From Galeruca laticollis (Eukaryota; Arthropoda; Insecta; Coleoptera; Chrysomelidae), in contig OY998179.1 of NCBI GenBank assembly GCA_963921935.1, forward strand, positions 61,610,222-61,674,221: a DNA stretch of 64,000 bases, written 5' to 3'. Below the pieces are notes generated by a model, which searched no databases, was not told the origin of the DNA, and was given only the letters and a program-made list of their open reading frames with translations. Shown in pieces: positions 11,153 through 22,380 of the stretch (its first letter is position 1; the number at the start of each line of letters is the position of its first letter). The translations under genes were made by a program, and so were the position numbers.

Positions 11153-11344
11153 GTTAATAATAAGTTTCCGAGTTCACCAAGAATCAGATTCCCCATGAAA
11201 TATTTGACTCGCTAGAAAATTGTATAAATCAGTTAACCGACAGCGTACCAACTATTACTGAGATATACGATATGTTATTAAAGAATGAATGTAAATGGAA
11301 TCTTATGGAAAAGAAGATAGACGATATCAAAAAAAATAGCAGAC

Positions 11345-12625
11345 ATGTTTACTGTCTTTAAGCCAGATTTGTTGCTTAAATCAGTACGAGATGTGGAACA
11401 TAATCTCATCAATATATTTTCAATGTTTTTCAACGATTCCGGAGAAAAAACGAAAATTCATATCCATGATACTTCACCCGTGGAGATAGAAGAAGATTTG
11501 CATAATTTGAATTACAGCTGTGTTTCTTTTGAAGAAATCTTGGAAGATTTTCATAATTTGAAAAGTGATTTAACTTATATATCCAATTTAGTGAAAGAGA
11601 TGAACACCCAAATTAATAACAAATAATTAGAAGAAGCGTCCCACCTATATTACATCATTCTCTACATAAACTGAAACATCTCCTGAGATGGCCAGTATTC
11701 CAGAAGTTTCGAACAACTTATCCCCTAGCCGTAATCAAAGGTGGCATTATGTAGTAGTTAACAGCCTGTCTGTAGGCTTCATCACAAATCATATTGTACA
11801 TCATGTTAAAGAAAAGCTGGTCCAGAGTTCATTCGCTGCTTTCCCTGAATCCATTAAAGCAATGAATCAAAAACATCATCATCTAAAATTGGTGTTCTAA
11901 CAAAAATTTCTGCTAGTAAATTATTTAACAATGATGTATGGCCACCTGGAGTTTCATTAAAATGGTCTGTTGAATCTTCATTCTCCCAAGAAGCCTCACC
12001 TCTTCCGACGATGGATTCTCTTCAGCCTATGAAAGTTAATCAAGTAATACGGCTTGTAAGTAAAAGTTCTGACCTTTCTCGTCCCGTAGTAGTAGCCATC
12101 ATATCTGACAAACATGCTATAGCCGTATGTAAATCAAACAGATTTTCGTGTGATAAATCATTTCAGTTTACAAAATATTCACACAATGACACTAACTTTT
12201 CGCTGGAACCGATGACTCCTCCTACGGTCAGATTTACATAGGAGTCCTCTATCGGATCTAGATTAAGAAAACCGGCTATTTTATCATCCTTCAAGTTATT
12301 CCTCGTCTATCTACATGACTAACCATCGTCTGTATGTTTTGAAGGTTATACTTCCACAAGTGTAAAGGTGTTTTTAGCATCCGAGGGTCTGCCCGTTGAT
12401 CCCGTAGCTTTAAGAGCAATTTATTATAACTCATGATTTTTATGGCATAAGCTCAGTTAAAGTGGATGAAGATCTATCCATCTATAGAACTTACATCACC
12501 TCAGAACGGAGAATTCACCAACAAAACATAAGAGAGTGTAATAGCCGTTTTTACTGCCGATTCTTCCTTGAAAATGTTTTAGTTGATAGGGCGTGTCCAG
12601 AGGAACTAGAATAATCACTTAGTTT
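11345..12625 (+). pseudogene. LINE A ORF1-like protein, broken
   Basis: Open pieces at 11345-11626, 11688-11900 and 12011-12241 align with the minus-strand copy at 24700-23590. Conserved blocks include SLVKEMNTQINN, SIPEVSNNLSPSR, SFAAFPESIKA, MDSLQPMKVNQVIR and FQFTKYSHNDTNFSLEP. No zinc knuckle is seen in the part readable here. In jockey-type LINEs the first ORF makes an RNA-binding protein that accompanies the element RNA; that role is inferred from position only. Stops at 12239 and elsewhere break the frame. Confidence 0.6.
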
Positions 12626-12659
12626 TAAGGACAGTAAATTAAGAATGGTCCTAACTAAT

Positions 12660-13524
12660 ATTTAGTTAATACGGAATAAAATGGACGAGTTGTATTTGTT
12701 TTTGGAGGTATTGGGGTTCCCGCAGATAGTTGCTATTACTGAACACTGGCTACAAGCGAATGAACCTGTTTTTATTGAAAAATATCGAGTTATTAGCAGA
12801 AATGACAGGGGTAATTCAGCTCACGGTGGAACCCTAATTTTATCTTCTCGGTTGTATTAAAATATGATTTTCTACAAGTAGAAAATACTTTTGAATTTTC
12901 CATAATTTACAACAAAAATATCGATTTATATACAATTTGTATTTACATACCACGTCAATCAAATGTTCAGTCTTTTTTTGAGAACCTTCTAAATTTATTT
13001 GACGCTCTGCCTGTTAAGAGGAAGTTTTATGCGGTGATTTTAATATTGACTTTACTAATGATTGTACCACTCGGAGGTCTTTGGTAAGTATTTTTGAGTC
13101 ATTTGATCTAAATATGCACGTGGGTTCACCATCTCGAACTACTAAAACAACTTCTTCAATTTCAGATTACATAGTTTCCGAATTTCTACCCGATGATGTG
13201 AATCATTGAGTAATTAACTGAGGTCTTTCGGACCATGAAGCAGTTTTCGCCGAATTAGTATTACCTCGTAAATCCCTTAAAAAAAACACTTGGTGACGAT
13301 CTTCTCTCAACAAAAATTCACCAAATTTCATAACTTATGTTAAGCAAATGATTGGATTAACCTTTCTGAAGATATTGACTACATTTTTGGACTTTCTTAA
13401 TAACATTATCAGGTGCTTCAATACATAATTTCCTCTTCGCTATCATAAAACTAAACATCACAAATCATGGTCTACGAATAGAACATGTACATATTTCATC
13501 TAAGAATATGAGATCACTCATCTA
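12660..13524 (+). pseudogene. LINE A APE-type endonuclease
   Basis: Starts with IRNKMDELYLFLEVLGFPQIVAITEHWLQ, the entry to an APE-like endonuclease (N-x-x-E-L and TEHW motifs), followed by SAHGGTLI. After frame breaks it resumes with IYNLYLHTTSIKCSVFF-like residues, then GDFNIDFTND and SDHEAVF (13225-13250). These cover the Asp/Asn and His motifs that cut target DNA. A deletion and stops near 12855, 13020 and 13207 make it inactive. It continues into the linker up to the transposon junction. Confidence 0.75.
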
Positions 13525-14307
13525 CCGGGTATCCCAATAAGAATGGCTCTCGGCCATATCTCGGGAACCATTTATAGTACAGCTTCGGGGAAAAAAATTA
13601 TAACAAAAGTGACCTCGAGAAAAACCTGGAAATTATTTACAGAGTTGTAGGTCCACCGTCAGAGGGCGTAATTAAATACCAAAAATTATGAAATGAATAA
13701 TTTACAAATTTTGCCCAATTAAGATGCATTTAAACTATGATTATCGTATTCTTCAAGAAATTCAGCGTATATTTGGTTTTAATAGTTTTAGTCTATCTCT
13801 TCAAATAAGACGTGGGGGGAAGCGGGAACTTTATTATGAAAAAACGCCTGTAATTCCAGTTTTACTTAACCTATCTATGCAAACTTGGTCTTTTTGAAGA
13901 GAGCTCCTTTCTACCAATGTAAGAGTTATAATTACGAAACAACCTAATGAGTAACGTATACGCTAGAGGGCGCTATTTTTTTTTAAATCTAGATATCCTT
14001 GAAAAATATTTTATGGAAACATGCAGTTTTAATTAAGGAATATAAAAGTAGACCAAATTAGCAACAGAATAGCGAAAACCGCATGTCGATATATTTTTCG
14101 TATTAAGAAATATCCTAAGAAATGTATAAATTTTAAGCATTTTCTTTTAAACATAAATTACTCCGGTTTGACTGAACGGATTTTAACATTTCTGGACTCC
14201 TCAAAATTGTCTTTCCTTGTTCTATTAATAATAGTTCCAATTATTATGTCAATGTTACTTATGCTGTCACCGGGAAACTGCGTTATGGAAGTTAAAATGG
14301 AAATATA
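13525..14307 (+). repeat. Left long terminal inverted repeat of mariner-like element
   Basis: Pairs with 15451-16192. Starts at the TA target and ends about 12 bp before the transposase ATG. Confidence 0.9.
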
Positions 14308-14319
14308 TAAAAACAAGTA

Positions 14320-15442
14320 GTGGGCCATGAAAAAACAAAACAAAAAGATATGTCTTGTGTCAAATTAATAAACCGTTTACACCGTTTAAGAACGGCTGGA
14401 AATGTAAATCTTCCTGTATTTAGAAGACGCGGCAGAGGTCGTTCAGAGGAAAACACAATAAATGTTTTGGCATATGTGCAATTTAATCTGCATTTAAGTA
14501 TTAGAGCAATAAGTAGAGACTTGGGAATAAGCAGAACCACCGTTCAACGTATTTTGACAGGACACAGGTAAATTATGATGTAAAAAGATATGTTTCTTAA
14601 ACAACATATACCCGCATAATATTATTTGTGAGCATGGTTATATGTTAACATAATAATTTATTTATCATTCCGGAAAAATATTTAATAGGACACTATATAT
14701 CTTTTAGATTTTATCCATATCATATAGTACTGCATCAACAATTGGTTGATCGTGATTACGACAGAAGGTTGGATTATTGCAACTGGTTACTACATATGGT
14801 ATATGACGACCCTCAATTACTGTCACGTATTTTGTGGTTAGACGAAGCTACATTTAGTAGTGATGGTACGGTTAACCGGCATAATATGCACTATTGGTCA
14901 CAGAATAATCCACGCTGGATGGAAGAAGTTCAGTATCAGGGGCGATGGTCGGTGAATGTATGGTGTGGTATTGTAGATGGTCAGATAATTGGACCTTTTA
15001 TTTTTGACAACGCAATTAACGGGGAACGCTACCTAAATTTTATAAGGGATGAATTACCACTTCTTCTAGAAGATATATCACTAGCAACTCGTAGGTCTAT
15101 GTTGTTTCAGCACGATGGGTGTCCGGCGCATTTCTCCAGACAAGTTAGAGAATTTTTAGATAATGCTTACCCTGATAGGTGGATAGGACGTGTAGCCCTA
15201 TTTTTTGGCCAGCCAGGTCACCAGACTTAACCGTCTTAGATTTCTATCTTTAGGGCCGGATTAAATACCTTGTTTGTGCAATTAGATCCACTACTAGAGT
15301 TAACATGATCTAAAGAATACGAAACGCCATTCAGAGTATTCCGAGAGCAGAAATTGAGACTGCTGTTCAATCTACTCTTCAAAGAATAAACGCTTGTATC
15401 GAAAATGATGGGCGACAATTTGAACATTTAGGTCGTCACTAG
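14320..15442 (+). pseudogene. DD41D-type transposase with intron
   Basis: Exon 1 (14320-14567) encodes a DNA-binding region with a basic patch (FRRRGRGRSEE) and a helix-turn-helix (ISRDLGISRTTVQRIL). A GT-AG intron of 140 bp (14568-14707) follows; splicing restores ILTGHR-FYPYHIV-LHQQL, a motif continuous in relatives. Exon 2 has WLDEATFS (first Asp), WSVNVWCGIVDG, MLFQHDGCPAHF (second Asp) and, after a frameshift near 15190-15210, SPDLTVLDFYL. The last Asp lies 41 residues after the second, hence DD41D. Stops at the expected Trp after FYL and near 15310, plus the frameshift, make this a pseudogene. The start ATG is the first in frame after the left TIR. Confidence 0.85.
14568..14707 (+). other. 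Intron in transposase gene
   Basis: Donor CACAG|GTAAAT, acceptor CTTTTAG|ATT. Removing it joins codons in phase 2 and yields a contiguous conserved transposase segment, the main support for real splicing. Confidence 0.75.
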
Positions 15443-15450
15443 CGAGGTAC

Positions 15451-16192
15451 TATATTTCCACTTTAACTTCCATAACGCAGTTTCCCGGTGACAGCATAAG
15501 TAATATTGACATAATAATTGGAACTATTATTAATAGAACAAGGAAAGACAATTTTGAGGAGTCAAGAAATGTTAAAATCCGTTCAGTCAAATCGGAGTAA
15601 TTTATGTTTAAAGGAAAATGCTTAAAATTTACACATTTCTTAGGATATCTCGTAATTTGGTCTACTTTTATATTCCTTAATTAAAACTGCATGTTTCCAT
15701 TCAACATTTTTCAAGGATATCTAGATTTAAAAAAATAAATAAATAGCGCCCTCTAGCGTATACGTTACTCATTAGGTTGTTTAGAAATTATGACTCTTAC
15801 ATTGGTAGAAAGGAGCTCTCTTCGAAAAGACTAAGTTTGCATAGATAGGTTAAGTAAAACTGGAATTACAGGCGTTTTTTCATATTAAAGTTCCCGCTTC
15901 ACCCAACCTCTTATTTGAAGAGATAGACTAAAACTTGTAAAATCAAATATACGCTGCATTTCTTGAAGAATACGATAATCATAGTTTAAATGCATCTTAA
16001 TTAGGCAAAATTTATAAATTATTCATTTTATAATAATTGGTATTTAATTACGCCTTCTGGCGGTGGACCTACAACTCTGTAAATAATTTCCAGGTTTTTC
16101 TCGAGGTCACTTTTGTTATAATTTTTTTTCCCGAAGCTGTACTATAAACGGTTCCCGAGATATGGCCGAGAGCTATTCTTATTGGGACACCC
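15451..16192 (-). repeat. Right long terminal inverted repeat of mariner-like element
   Basis: Reverse complement of 13525-14307 with small indels; begins a few bases after the transposase stop codon. Confidence 0.9.
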
Positions 16193-16194
16193 TA

Positions 16195-17830
16195 TTAAAA
16201 AATTCACAGACAATCCTTACATCCTCAATTATATCAATAACTATAAAATATTGTACCGGAAAACTATTAAATCTATTAAACAAAACGATTATAACAATCG
16301 CGTCTCTAGAGCTAAAAATTCCTCGAGAGAAACTTGGTCTGTTATCAATGATTTAAGGAACAAAAGTCGTTCCTCAAACTCTATTGAACTCGACCCAGAC
16401 GAACTTAACAATTATTTCGTAAACGTTAGTAGGAATATTAGCTATAAAATATCTCCAAGTCGTGATGCTCTTTCTTTCCTCTGTTTTTATAAAATAATCA
16501 CTGATAGTTTCTTCCTTAGACCAATAGATAAATTTGAACTAGTGCAAACCAAACTCAGCATTCGAAACAAAACTCCCTGTAGCATTGATGGGTTATCAGC
16601 TAAGTTATTTTTAAATATTCCACATGCAGTGGTTAACGTTTTATGTTCTCCAATCAATGAATACATTGAGAAAGGTCTCTTTCGTAACTGTCTAAAAACA
16701 GCTATAATTGTTCCCCTCCACAAGGGTGGCGAGTAACTATCGTCCTATTGCGTTATTACCAATCTTATCGAAGATAGTCGGAAGACTAATGAAAAACCGT
16801 CTATTGCCTTTTCTTTTCAAACATAAAATTTTAAAATTCCAACAATTCGGTTTCCTACCTAATAAATGTACTAATGAAATATATACCTCACTTAATAACA
16901 AACTTTTCACGGCTTCGGTTTTTTGTGACTTCGCGAAGGTATTTGATTGTCTTGATCATGAAATTTTGATAAACAAACTAGAATATTATGGCATCCGTGT
17001 TATTCCTTTAAAATGGATTGAATCTTACCTAGAATGTAGAAAACAACTGGTACGAGCAAATGGTAAAGTTTCTAAAAATTTACCAGTTAGCAGTGGTATA
17101 TTCCAGGGTTCAGTTTTAGGTCCAATTCTTTTCTTGGTATTCATTAACGATGTCACAGACTTACAAATCAATGGTAAATTCACTTTATTTGCTAATGACA
17201 CTCGTGTAACCTGGACTAGTTCAGATATAGGAACTTTACATTCTACCGTAGGCAAAGATCTCAATACTATTAAGTCCTGATCTGACTCGAACGGGCTTTG
17301 TTTTTACACAGAGAAAACTTAGTTTTATCTTACAAACGAGTTTTGCAACCTCTCAAACTTAACAATGACTTAATAAGATCTTCAAATTCGATTAAGTTTC
17401 TTGGTGTCCATATTGACGGTGCCCTTAAATGGTCTGTACATGTAGACTTAAGCGAAAAAATTATCCTCTGCTTGTTTTGCCATTAAATCTCTGTCTAAAC
17501 AGCTTGATTCTTGTACTGATCTAACAACTTATTACTCTTTGTTCGAATCGCACCTTCGCTATGATTTGCCTTCCTGGGGGTCTTGTAGTTTGCACCTCTT
17601 CGCATCTATATTCAAACTACAAAGAAGAGCTATTCGTTACATTTATGGTTTGAGTCGTGGACGCATTGCGAATTCTATTTTAAAAAATACAAAATTCCAA
17701 CTCTACCCGCTCTACTCATTTTGGAATTCATGTGTTTGGTTCGCAAACACTTTCGCAATTTAACAGAGAGACCAATTCATAGTTACCCTACTAGAAGAAA
17801 TTTTTTCGATATTTACTTAACAATACCCAC
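16195..17830 (+). pseudogene. LINE A reverse transcriptase
   Basis: Pieces 16182-16736, 16708-17280, 17298-17486 and 17539-17763 give a near-complete jockey/CR1-like reverse transcriptase: KTPCSIDGLSAKLF, AIIVPLHKGG, NYRPIALLPILSKI, QQFGFLPNKCTNEI, VFCDFAKVFDCLDHEIL (motif A; usual AFDC), SSGIFQGSVLGPILFLVFIND (motif B; usual VPQG) and LFANDT (17188-17199, usual FADD). The Asp-to-Asn change in the catalytic box, a small insertion at 16705-16735 and later shifts indicate loss of function. The 3' end is near 17830; no poly-A was seen. Confidence 0.85.
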
Positions 17831-17934
17831 CTCTGATCTGTCATAAACAAATAGCTGTAGTCACTCGGGGAATATGGTGCCAAGAAACTCATTGATGGAG
17901 CATATTGGTGCATTAGGAGTGCATAACGACCATA

Positions 17935-18194
17935 TATGTTTTTGTTGAAAATATGTGTTTGGGTTTAATCATTTAAGTAAAGATTGTAAAAATTATATCG
18001 TGTGTAAGAAATGTTCTAATAATCATGCATCCAAAGATTGTGATAGTAGCGCTGATAAATGTATTAATTGTGACTGTTATAATTTGAAATTTGGAACAAC
18101 GTTATCTGTTAATCATTCTGATGACAGTAGCGGTTGTGCGATTTTTAAACAAAAGTTAGACAGCTATATAAAAACTATAAATTACTTATACTAA
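17935..18194 (+). pseudogene. LINE E ORF1 zinc-knuckle region
   Basis: Encodes FNHLSKDCKN followed by a clean zinc knuckle CKKCSNNHASKDC (C-x2-C-x3-H-x4-C) and a further C-x2-C, then CAIFKQKLDSYIKTI. This is the nucleic-acid-binding C-terminus of a gag-like LINE ORF1 protein. A first knuckle upstream (CFC-stop-KYVFGFNH) is damaged by a stop at about 17946. Confidence 0.75.
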
Positions 18195-18231
18195 GTTTAC
18201 ATACATGTATCCCATTTTTTTATCTTCAGTA

Positions 18232-18960
18232 ATGAAAAAAGATAACAACTCAATATTGGAAATTGGCAATCTAAATGCCAGATCTTTGTTGAAATATGCT
18301 GTTGAAAGTGAGTGTATTGACATCTTGGGTGTTTCTGAGACATGACTTAGTGTAGTCGATGGATCAAAGATTGTGAGTATTCCCAACAAATTATATAGAC
18401 TGGATAGACCCAAAAGAGGTGGTGGATTAGCGTTTTATGTTAAGGCTCATATCAATTGTAAAGTTATCAATAATGTGGGTAATGATCAGCAAAATGCAGC
18501 AATAGAGAATCTTTGGATTGAGGTGAGAATTGAGAAGTTTAAGATCGCCATGTGAGTTTTGTATCGTCCGCCAGATACTCCTGTTAGTACTTGCATTATC
18601 TTTTTTGGTCACTAATTATGATCATGTCATGTACTTGGGAGATGTAAACGTTGACCTTTAACTCATCAAAACAACCTCATAAGTATTTGTTTCTCTTCAT
18701 TCGGCTTCACTCAGTTAATTGGTGAGCCCACTCCGATAATGGCTACCTCTGCAATGCTACTTAATCCAATTTTTCTGAACTGCGCTGATCCTGTTATCAG
18801 TTCCGGTGATGTAAATATATATTTAATTTCAGATCATAGTATGTTTTACTGTAAGATTTCAGTTCCGTTTGTAAAAAATCCTGTTAAATTTGTTATTTAC
18901 CTACTTTTTAGTAGACTTACAGCGTATTCCATGAAATGCTGTTTATTCATAACATAGATG
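18232..18960 (+). pseudogene. LINE E APE-type endonuclease
   Basis: Recognisable blocks are LEIGNLNARSLL (Asn motif), CIDILGVSET with a stop where Trp is expected (18343-18345), RPKRGGGLAFYVK, ENLWIEVRIEKFKIA, LYRPPDTPVS and a final SDHSMFY. The order is that of jockey-clade endonucleases. At least three stops and frame changes (near 18345, 18553, 18660) are present. Confidence 0.75.
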
Positions 18961-19059
18961 AAAAAGTTACCCCTGCATGCTCCTATTATCACGGTGTGAG
19001 TTACACGACCTCATCAGCCCTGGATTACAGATGTTGTCAAGATTATTATGCGTGAGAGA

Positions 19060-19958
19060 GATGTGGCTCTAAAATATATATAAAAAGAATAAAGCGAAAG
19101 AGAATTAGAAAAAATATACAAAGCTGCATAATTTCACTCTTGCTGCAATTAGACGTGAAAAAACTGCCTACATATCTTTCATGTATAAGAGTCGGGACGC
19201 TAAAAGATTCTGGCAAACCCTAGGTCAATTAAATATACAGTTTAAAAATGAAACCACTATTCCAGATCATTTAAATGACTGTGACTATCAATTCCTTCAA
19301 AATTTCTAAATTTTCAAATACAAATTGTTTCTTATTCAAAATGGCTACTGCTGACGAAATTATCAAAGCGATATTAAGTCTCAGGCTTGTGGCCATGACG
19401 ATATTACTTGCTTACGTTATGCTGTCATTTCCTTGTGCCATCTATGACGCACATTATAAATTGGTGTCTTGAAAAGGGATATTTTCCAAAAAGTTGGAGA
19501 GAAGCAATCATTTGTCCTGTACCTGAAATATCGTCACCGTGAGAACTGAAAGATTTGAGACCTATCAGTTTATTACCTTTTCTTGTAAAGTTAGAAAAAA
19601 TAGTCTATAATCAGATAAATGACTACTTCATTAAAAATTATATAGTGTCTGGCTTTCGTTCATCACACAGTACAACACGTCATTATTAATATGTGCCAAA
19701 CTTAATTATTATAGCTTTGATAATTTATCTCTTTGTTTTTTTAAAGCTATTTAGATAATATATGGCAGCGCGTAAAAATAGGCAATAGTTTTTCTGAAAA
19801 AAGGTCAATCTGTTCTGGGGTACCATAGAGTTCTATTTTGGGCCCAATATAATTTATTTTGTAAACTACTAACATGCAAGATTGTTTAAACTTCACAAAT
19901 GTTGCATCACTTCTATCAAAGTGAATTTGCGGATGCTTCTAATAAAATAAACGCCGAC
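19060..19958 (+). pseudogene. LINE E linker and reverse transcriptase fragments
   Basis: Linker residues (AAIRREKTAYISFMY and KRFWQTLGQLN) precede an N-terminal palm segment with KGYFPKSWREAIICPV and LKDLRPISLLPFLVKLE. After gaps follow a motif B remnant (LGYHRVLFWAQ, usual PQGSILGP) near 19815 and FYQSEFADASNKINADL just before the junction at 19958. The central motif A is degraded. Multiple frameshifts. Confidence 0.65.
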
Positions 19959-21300
19959 CTAGTTATGCGATTCGAACAAAGAGTAGTAAGTTGTTAAAGC
20001 AGTACAAGAATCAAGTTGTTTAGACACAGATTTAATGGCAAAACAAGCCGAGGATACTTTTTTCGCTAACATGTCTACTTGTACAGACCATTTAAGGGCA
20101 CTGTCAATATGGAGACCAAGAAACTGAATCGAATTTGAAGATCTTATTACGTCATTGTTAAGTTTGAGAGGTTGCAAAACTCCTTTGTAAGATAAAACTA
20201 AAGTTTTCTCAGTGTTAAAACAAGGCCCGTTCGAATCAGACCAGGACTTGATAGCAATGAGATCTTTGCCTATGGTAGAATGTAAAGTTCGTATATCTGA
20301 ACTGCTCCAGGTTACACTAGTGTCATCGGCAATAAAGTGAATTTACCATTAATTCGTAAGTCTGTGACATCGTTAATGAATACCAAGAAAAGAATTGGAC
20401 CTAAAACTGAACTCTGGGGTACACCACTGGTAACTGGTAAATTTTTCGAAACTTTTCCATTTGCTTGTACCAGTTGGTTTCTACATTCCAGGTAAGATTC
20501 AAACCATTTTAAAGGAATACCAGGGATTTCATAATATTCTAGTTTGTTTATCAAAATTTCATGATCAACACAATCGAAGGCCTCTGCGAACTCACAAAAA
20601 ACCGAAGCCGTGAAAAGTTTATTATTAAGAGAGGTATATATTTCATTAAGAACAGAAAACATAGCGTCATTAGTACATTTATTAGGTAGGAAACCCGAAT
20701 TGTTGGAATTTCAAGATTTTATATTTGAAAAGAAAAGGCAGTAGACGGTTTTCATTAGTCTTCCAATTATCTTCGATAAGATTGGTAATAAGGCAATAGC
20801 ACGATAGTTACTAGTATTCTGTTTCTCGCCACCCTTGTGGAGGGGAACAATTATAGCTGTTTTGAGACAGTTAGGAAAGACACATTTTCAAAGGATTCAT
20901 TGATTAGAGAACATAAAACGTTAATCACCGCATCTGTAATATTCAAAAACAACTCAGCTGATAAACCATCAATGCCATAAAGGAAGTTTTGTTTTGAATG
21001 CTGAGTATGGTTTGCACTAGCTCAAATGTATCTATTGGTTTAAGGAAGAAACTATCAGTGATTCTTTTAGACGGAACGAGGAAAGAAAGAGCATCACGAC
21101 TTGGAAATATTCTTACTAACGTTTATGAAATAATTGTTAAGTTCGTCTGGGTCGAGTTCAATGAAGTTTGAGGAACGAGTTTTGTTCCTTAAATCATTGA
21201 TAACAGACCAAGTTTCTCTCGTGGAATTTTTAGCTCTTGAGATGCGATTGTTTTGTTTAATAGCATTGATAGTTTTCCGGTACAATATTTTATAGGTATT
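19959..21300 (-). pseudogene. LINE B reverse transcriptase
   Basis: Matches LINE A over the palm and thumb. The best open piece (20662-20312) reads FTASVFCEFAEAFDCVDHEIL (motif A intact), KWFESYLECRNQLVQ, SGVPQSSVLGPILFLVFIND, then loses frame by a one-base deletion just before the ADD codons. Upstream pieces show LNFWTLLKKLSGAS and KNSTRETWSVINDLRNK. In contrast to copy A, motif A and the Asp pair are preserved, but the deletion and stops inactivate it. Confidence 0.85.
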
Positions 21301-21931
21301 AATATAATTGAGTATGTGAAGATGGTCTGTGAATTTTTTAATGTACATGAATGGTCTCATATTCTTAGATGAAGTACGTATTTTTTCGTAGACCAGAAAA
21401 TGTTGTATTGAAGCACCTGATAATTTTTTTAATAAAGTCCAAAAATTTAGAGTCAATATCTTCAGAAAGATCAATCCAATCAATTGCTAAACATAAATGA
21501 TGAAATTTGGTGAAATTTGGTTGAGAGAAAATCCTCACCAACTGAATGTTTTTCTTTAGAGATATACGAGGTAATACAAATTCGGGGAAAACTGCTTCAT
21601 GGTCAGAGAGACCTCAGTTAATTACTCAATGATTCACATCATCGGGTAGAAAGTCGGAAACTATGTAATCTAGAATTGACGAAGTTGTTTTAGTAGTACA
21701 AGTTGGTGAATCCACGTGCATATTTAGATCAATTGACTCAAAAATATTCACCAAAGACCTTTGAGTGGCACAATCATTAGTAAAGTCAATATTAAAGTCA
21801 CCGCATAAAACTTTCTCGCTCTTAACAGGCAGAGCGTCAAGTAAATTTAGAAGGTTCTCAAAAAAAGAATGAACATTTGATTTAGGTGGTCTGTAAATAC
21901 AAATTATATATAAATACATATTTTTCTACTT
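21301..21931 (-). pseudogene. LINE B endonuclease, 3' half and linker
   Basis: 21919-21626 reads IICIYRPPKSNVHSFF, KVLCGDFNIDFTND and ILDYIVSDFLPDDVNH, the second half of the APE endonuclease. It is followed near 21600 by a SDHEAVF-like block and by linker that continues as FLKILTLNFWTLL. The segment near 21330 shows the uninterrupted sequence corresponding to the transposon insertion site in copy A. Confidence 0.8.
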
Positions 21932-22339
21932 CCGCTACTAAAACCGCACTTTGAACACGGGTTTGACATGCACAAAACGACTCTTTAAACACTAGTGTTT
22001 AAAATGCGAAAAGTCACATCTCGTTTATCTTTTGTTTTTTAAACGTCAAATCAAGTGTATCTTTTGTATGGTAAATTTCATGCTCCTTGATAATTTTGTT
22101 ATTCTGCGCCATTTGATTTATCAGTCAGCTGTCAGTCATCGTCCGTCATATAATGAATATAATTCAAATATAATATAATGTTTTCCTTCCCGCGGGCGAA
22201 GAAAAAGTATAGTAAGCACCTCGTGTTAAAAACGTCTTTAGTCACTCGTTTCACAAGGAACTCGTTCCGCTTCGCTCCACTTGTGCCTAGTAAAACTCGT
22301 GACTAAAGTAACCGTTTTGACACTTGGTACTTAATATAC
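21932..22339. mobile_element. Insertion X: ~0.4-kb palindrome-bearing element
   Basis: Absent from LINE A at the same site. It carries palindrome P2 at one end (22206-22340) and a perfect 20-bp palindrome, tttaaacactagtgtttaaa, at 21984-22003 near the other. 22078-22160 matches 25126-25176, a second copy of this family next to P3. No ORF. Non-autonomous mobile element inferred. Confidence 0.75.
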
Positions 22340-22340
22340 T
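22206..22340. repeat. GC-centred nested palindrome P2
   Basis: Left arm agtatagtaagcacctcgtg and onward to ctttagtcactcg pairs with right arm cgagtgactaaag...ggtacttaatatact. The core holds ggaactcgttccgcttcgct. The outer ends AGTATA/TATACT are as in P1. Confidence 0.85.
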
Positions 22341-22380
22341 ATTTTGTTGTAAATTATGGAAAATTCAAAAGTATTTTTTA

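Larger units (their letters stand above)
13525..16192 (+). mobile_element. Mariner-like (DD41D-type) transposon with ~750-bp TIRs
   Basis: Ends are complementary (left ...gggtatcccaataagaatgg, right ...attcttattgggacaccc) and sit beside TA (13523-13524 and 16193-16194). The inverted arms run 13525-14307 and 15451-16192, far longer than the tens of bases typical for this superfamily, and still match well with scattered differences and indels. The single gene lies between them. The empty site can be read in the related LINE B near 21330, which lacks the element. Confidence 0.9.
11153..17830 (+). mobile_element. LINE A, interrupted by a mariner-like element
   Basis: A LINE with an ORF1-like protein (11345-12625), an APE endonuclease (12660-13270) and, after a 2.67-kb DNA transposon (13525-16192), a reverse transcriptase (16195-17830). 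The same family is present as LINE B on the opposite strand (24803-19959). Comparison with B shows an uninterrupted sequence across the transposon insertion point, so A is one retrotransposon that was later split. It abuts an unrelated LINE fragment at 11152. Confidence 0.85.
17930..19958 (+). mobile_element. LINE E, jockey-like, heavily decayed
   Basis: A second LINE family with a CCHC-type ORF1 end (17955-18194), an endonuclease (18232-18960) and reverse transcriptase fragments (19275-19958). It stops at 19958 within the reverse transcriptase palm, where LINE B starts on the other strand; the junction removed both 3' ends. Confidence 0.75.

Noticed and set aside
13500..13524. LINE A ending at 13524 as a separate truncated element
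   Set aside because: Copy B is continuous across the equivalent position, so 16195-17830 belongs to the same LINE.
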